From JANPEZ01 sp031423155 (GTDB lineage: Bacteria; Actinomycetota; UBA4738; HRBIN12), in assembly GCA_031423155.1 (NCBI GenBank), contig JANPEZ010000092.1:1-32189 (forward strand): a stretch of 32,189 bases of DNA. Reading direction: 5' to 3'. The position numbers were made by a program, and so were the translations under genes. The notes under the pieces were generated by a model that made no database searches, was not told the DNA's origin, and was given only the letters and a program-made list of their open reading frames with translations. Below are positions 30,311-32,189 of the stretch, piece by piece (position 1 is the first letter of the stretch; each line of letters opens with the position of its first letter).

Positions 30311-31176
30311 TGGAGCAGACCGCGGGAGGCCCGAGGGCCGCCTCGCGCGCCCGCGCCGCAGCTGTGGCGAACACCGCCCTGTGGCGCGCGTTCCTCGGGC
30401 TCGTGTTCCTGGCGCTGTTCGGTCCGCTGGTGATCCTGCTTCTCTTCTCCTTCAACGACTCGAACATCTTGGCATTCCCCCTGGAGGGACTGACGGCTCG
30501 CTGGTACACCGATGCTCTCCAGGACTCGCAGCTTCGACGGTCCCTGTTGAACTCGACCGTGGTCGCCTTCATCGTGGCGCCGCTCTGCGTCGTTCTGGGA
30601 ACCCTCACGGCGTTCGGACTGACGCGGTTCCGCTTCCGTGGCCGGGCCGCGATCGGAGGGCTGGTCGGCGCGCCGCTGATCCTGCCCTGGCTCGTGATCG
30701 GCATCGCCGCCCTGATGGCCTACGGCCGGATCAACATCGACCTGAGCCTTCGAACGGTGATAGCGACTCAGACGATCTGCACGTTCCCGCTGGTCACGGC
30801 CATAGTTTCGGCTCAGCTCTTCCGGTTCCAGAAGGTTCAAGAGGAGGCGGCCGTCGACCTCGGCTGCTCGCGGCTGCAGGTGCTGCGCTACATCATCCTG
30901 CCGCACATCGCATCCGCCCTGGCCGCCGCGGCCATCTTCGCCTTCACGTGGTCCTTCAACAACTTCGAGATCAGCTTCTTCACGATCGGCTTCCAGCAGA
31001 CGTTCCCGATCTGGGTCTACTCCTCGGTTCGCGATCCAGATCACACGGCCGTCGTGAACTCGATCTCGGTGATGATCTCGGCCGTTCAGGTCGTCATGAT
31101 CTCCTTCGCCGTGAGGCTTCTCCGCAGAGGCGGGGGCTCACCCATCGCGATCGGCATCCCCGAGGAGCTGACCTAG
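30310..31176 (+). CDS. PotC-type ABC transporter permease
   Basis: A 288-residue inner-membrane permease starting at GTG 30310, whose G is the last base of the previous TAG stop. About six helices are visible (first at ~30-50, ALWRAFLGLVFLALFGPLVI). SFNDSNILAFPLEGLTARWY is typical of PotC proteins, and the EAA loop EEAAVDLGCSRLQVLRYIILP contacts the ATPase. The ATG at 30274 was not chosen because it lies inside the preceding gene. Confidence 0.9.
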   Translation: MEQTAGGPRAASRARAAAVANTALWRAFLGLVFLALFGPLVILLLFSFNDSNILAFPLEGLTARWYTDALQDSQLRRSLLNSTVVAFIVAPLCVVLGTLTAFGLTRFRFRGRAAIGGLVGAPLILPWLVIGIAALMAYGRINIDLSLRTVIATQTICTFPLVTAIVSAQLFRFQKVQEEAAVDLGCSRLQVLRYIILPHIASALAAAAIFAFTWSFNNFEISFFTIGFQQTFPIWVYSSVRDPDHTAVVNSISVMISAVQVVMISFAVRLLRRGGGSPIAIGIPEELT

Positions 31177-31177
31177 G

Positions 31178-32041
31178 GTGGCGGCGATAGCCACGACGGT
31201 CGCGGGTTCGAGCCGCAGACGAGGAGGGGTATTCGGCATCCTGTTCGCGCCGGTGTCGCTGCTGGTCCTGCTGTTCCTGGGCCCGATGCTCATCATGATC
31301 CTGATGAGCATCGTGAAGTTCCCGCCGGACACCTCCAGCGGCTACACCCTGGACCACTACTCCACGGTGCTGACGAGCGCGCTCAACCTGAAGATCGCTT
31401 GGACCACCGTCTACATCGGGACGGTTTCCATGGCCATCATGCTCTTGATCGCCATCCCCCTTGCCTATCACATGGTCTTTCGCGCCGGGAAGTGGGAACT
31501 GTTCATCGTCCTTTCTCTGGTCCTGGCCGACGAGCTTGCGCCCGTGGTGAAGGTGTACGCGTGGCAGGTGATCCTCGGCCGAGAGGGACTGCTCAACTGG
31601 CTCATACCCGGACCGCCCGTGCAGTGGCTGCTGTTCAGCCGGTTCGCGGTTGTGGTCACGCTCGCCTCCACCTACATCACGTACACGACGATCCCCATCT
31701 ACGCGGCGATGAAGGCGATCGAGCCGTCGATGTTCGAAGCAGCCGTCGATCTGGGGGCGGGCTGGTGGACCCAGACCCGCAAGATCCTCATACCCCTTGC
31801 TGCGCCGGGCATCTTCGTCGCGATGGTGTTGGTCTACCTGCCGATGCTGACGGACTTCGTTACCGCCGATATCGTCGGAGGAACCGGCTCGTACATGATC
31901 GGCCAACGCGTGCGAGATCTCATCCTGCTGGCCGGTGACTGGGGTTCTGGCTCGGCCCTGAACTTCGTCATGCTGGTGGTAACGCTCTTGGTATCCCTTG
32001 CGGCCTATAGGTTCGCCAAACTGAACAGGATCGATGCATGA
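31178..32041 (+). CDS. PotB-type ABC transporter permease
   Basis: A 287-residue inner-membrane permease starting at GTG 31178, 1 nt after the previous stop. About six helices are seen, with LLVLLFLGPMLIMILMSIVK near the start, and the EAA loop EAAVDLGAGWWTQTRKILIPLA near residue 190. LTDFVTADIVGGTGSYMIGQ is a PotB hallmark. It pairs with the PotC-type subunit. Gene order binding protein, PotC, PotB, PotA differs from the E. coli pot order. Confidence 0.92.
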   Translation: MAAIATTVAGSSRRRGGVFGILFAPVSLLVLLFLGPMLIMILMSIVKFPPDTSSGYTLDHYSTVLTSALNLKIAWTTVYIGTVSMAIMLLIAIPLAYHMVFRAGKWELFIVLSLVLADELAPVVKVYAWQVILGREGLLNWLIPGPPVQWLLFSRFAVVVTLASTYITYTTIPIYAAMKAIEPSMFEAAVDLGAGWWTQTRKILIPLAAPGIFVAMVLVYLPMLTDFVTADIVGGTGSYMIGQRVRDLILLAGDWGSGSALNFVMLVVTLLVSLAAYRFAKLNRIDA

Positions 32042-32189
32042 GCGCCGAACGAACCGGAGAGATAGTCCTGGACAGCGTGCTCAAGCGTTTCGGACAGGTC
32101 GTGGCAGTCAACGGAGTGTCCTTCACGATCCCGGGAGGAGAGTTCTTCTCGATGCTCGGACCGAGCGGGTGCGGCAAGACCACGACGCT
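32038..32189 (+). CDS. ABC transporter ATPase, PotA-type, 3' partial
   Basis: The start at ATG 32038 overlaps the permease stop (ATGA). Fifty residues are visible before the window ends: VLDSVLKRFGQVVAVNGVSF, then the Walker A motif GPSGCGKTT. It is the energy-supplying subunit of the preceding transporter. The Q-loop, signature and Walker B lie outside. Confidence 0.92.
   Translation, partial: MSAERTGEIVLDSVLKRFGQVVAVNGVSFTIPGGEFFSMLGPSGCGKTTT

Noticed and set aside
1..32189. CRISPR arrays, insertion sequences, prophage, integrative elements
   Set aside because: No spaced direct repeats, transposase, integrase or terminal repeats were seen. The tRNA at 12801 has no obvious duplicated 3' end or integrase next to it.

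Overview
The window is GC-rich and densely coded, with no mobile element, CRISPR array or rRNA visible. Several features point to an actinobacterium, probably an uncultivated or deep-branching one: a galU - gephyrin-like glp/moeA - SepX/GlpR-like membrane protein neighbourhood, an FmdB-family zinc ribbon, a CpaB pilus protein, frequent GTG/TTG starts, and many start codons preceded at 6-8 nt by a TANNNT -10 box (leaderless transcripts). This is inferred from gene content; no 16S is present.

Region 1 (1-5177, + strand) is a tightly overlapping operon: a DUF2064/TIGR04282-type transferase (5' cut by the window edge), a SAM methyltransferase, a membrane-anchored molybdopterin oxidoreductase, two polytopic membrane proteins, and an NDP-sugar epimerase with a zinc-ribbon insert. 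Region 2 (5126-8045, - strand) reads FmdB zinc ribbon, methylthioadenosine phosphorylase, an unnoticed 57-aa protein, CpaB, and UppP. Region 3 (8113-16120, + strand) holds galU, glp/moeA, moaC, a secreted RTX protein with an M23-like end, a SepX/GlpR-like protein, tRNA-Ala(CGC), a probably frameshifted small gene, an L,D-transpeptidase, a small membrane protein and a fold-III PLP decarboxylase-like protein. A large hairpin follows. Next comes a stand-alone amidohydrolase (16309-17550).

Region 4 (17577-32189) is the main discovery. A translationally coupled operon (17641-26849) encodes a PYROXD2/phytoene-desaturase-like flavoprotein, a class III aminotransferase, an SMP-30 lactonase-like protein, an SDR, and then a glycine/sarcosine/betaine-reductase-type selenoprotein module: GrdE proprotein, GrdB, GrdC, a thioredoxin and GrdA. 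Both GrdB and GrdA need UGA read as selenocysteine (GrdB codon 341 in a GT-U-GTGTRC context; GrdA codon 43 in CFVU). Each UGA is followed by a candidate SECIS hairpin. An ordinary gene caller would split or truncate both genes. GrdD is not in the window and GrdC appears to lack the usual C-terminal extension, so this is not a standard clostridial glycine reductase operon.

The operon is followed by an FCD-type GntR regulator, a secreted PhoX/DUF839-like phosphatase (- strand) and a PotD-C-B-A-type ABC transporter (+ strand, cut at the window end). A 13-bp motif, GTCAACnGTnnAC, lies in all three promoter regions: before the operon, over the gntR -10 box, and over both back-to-back -35 boxes between the phosphatase and the transporter. 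I infer one GntR-controlled regulon that imports an amine-type substrate, processes it and reductively cleaves it through selenoproteins. The substrate cannot be read from sequence.
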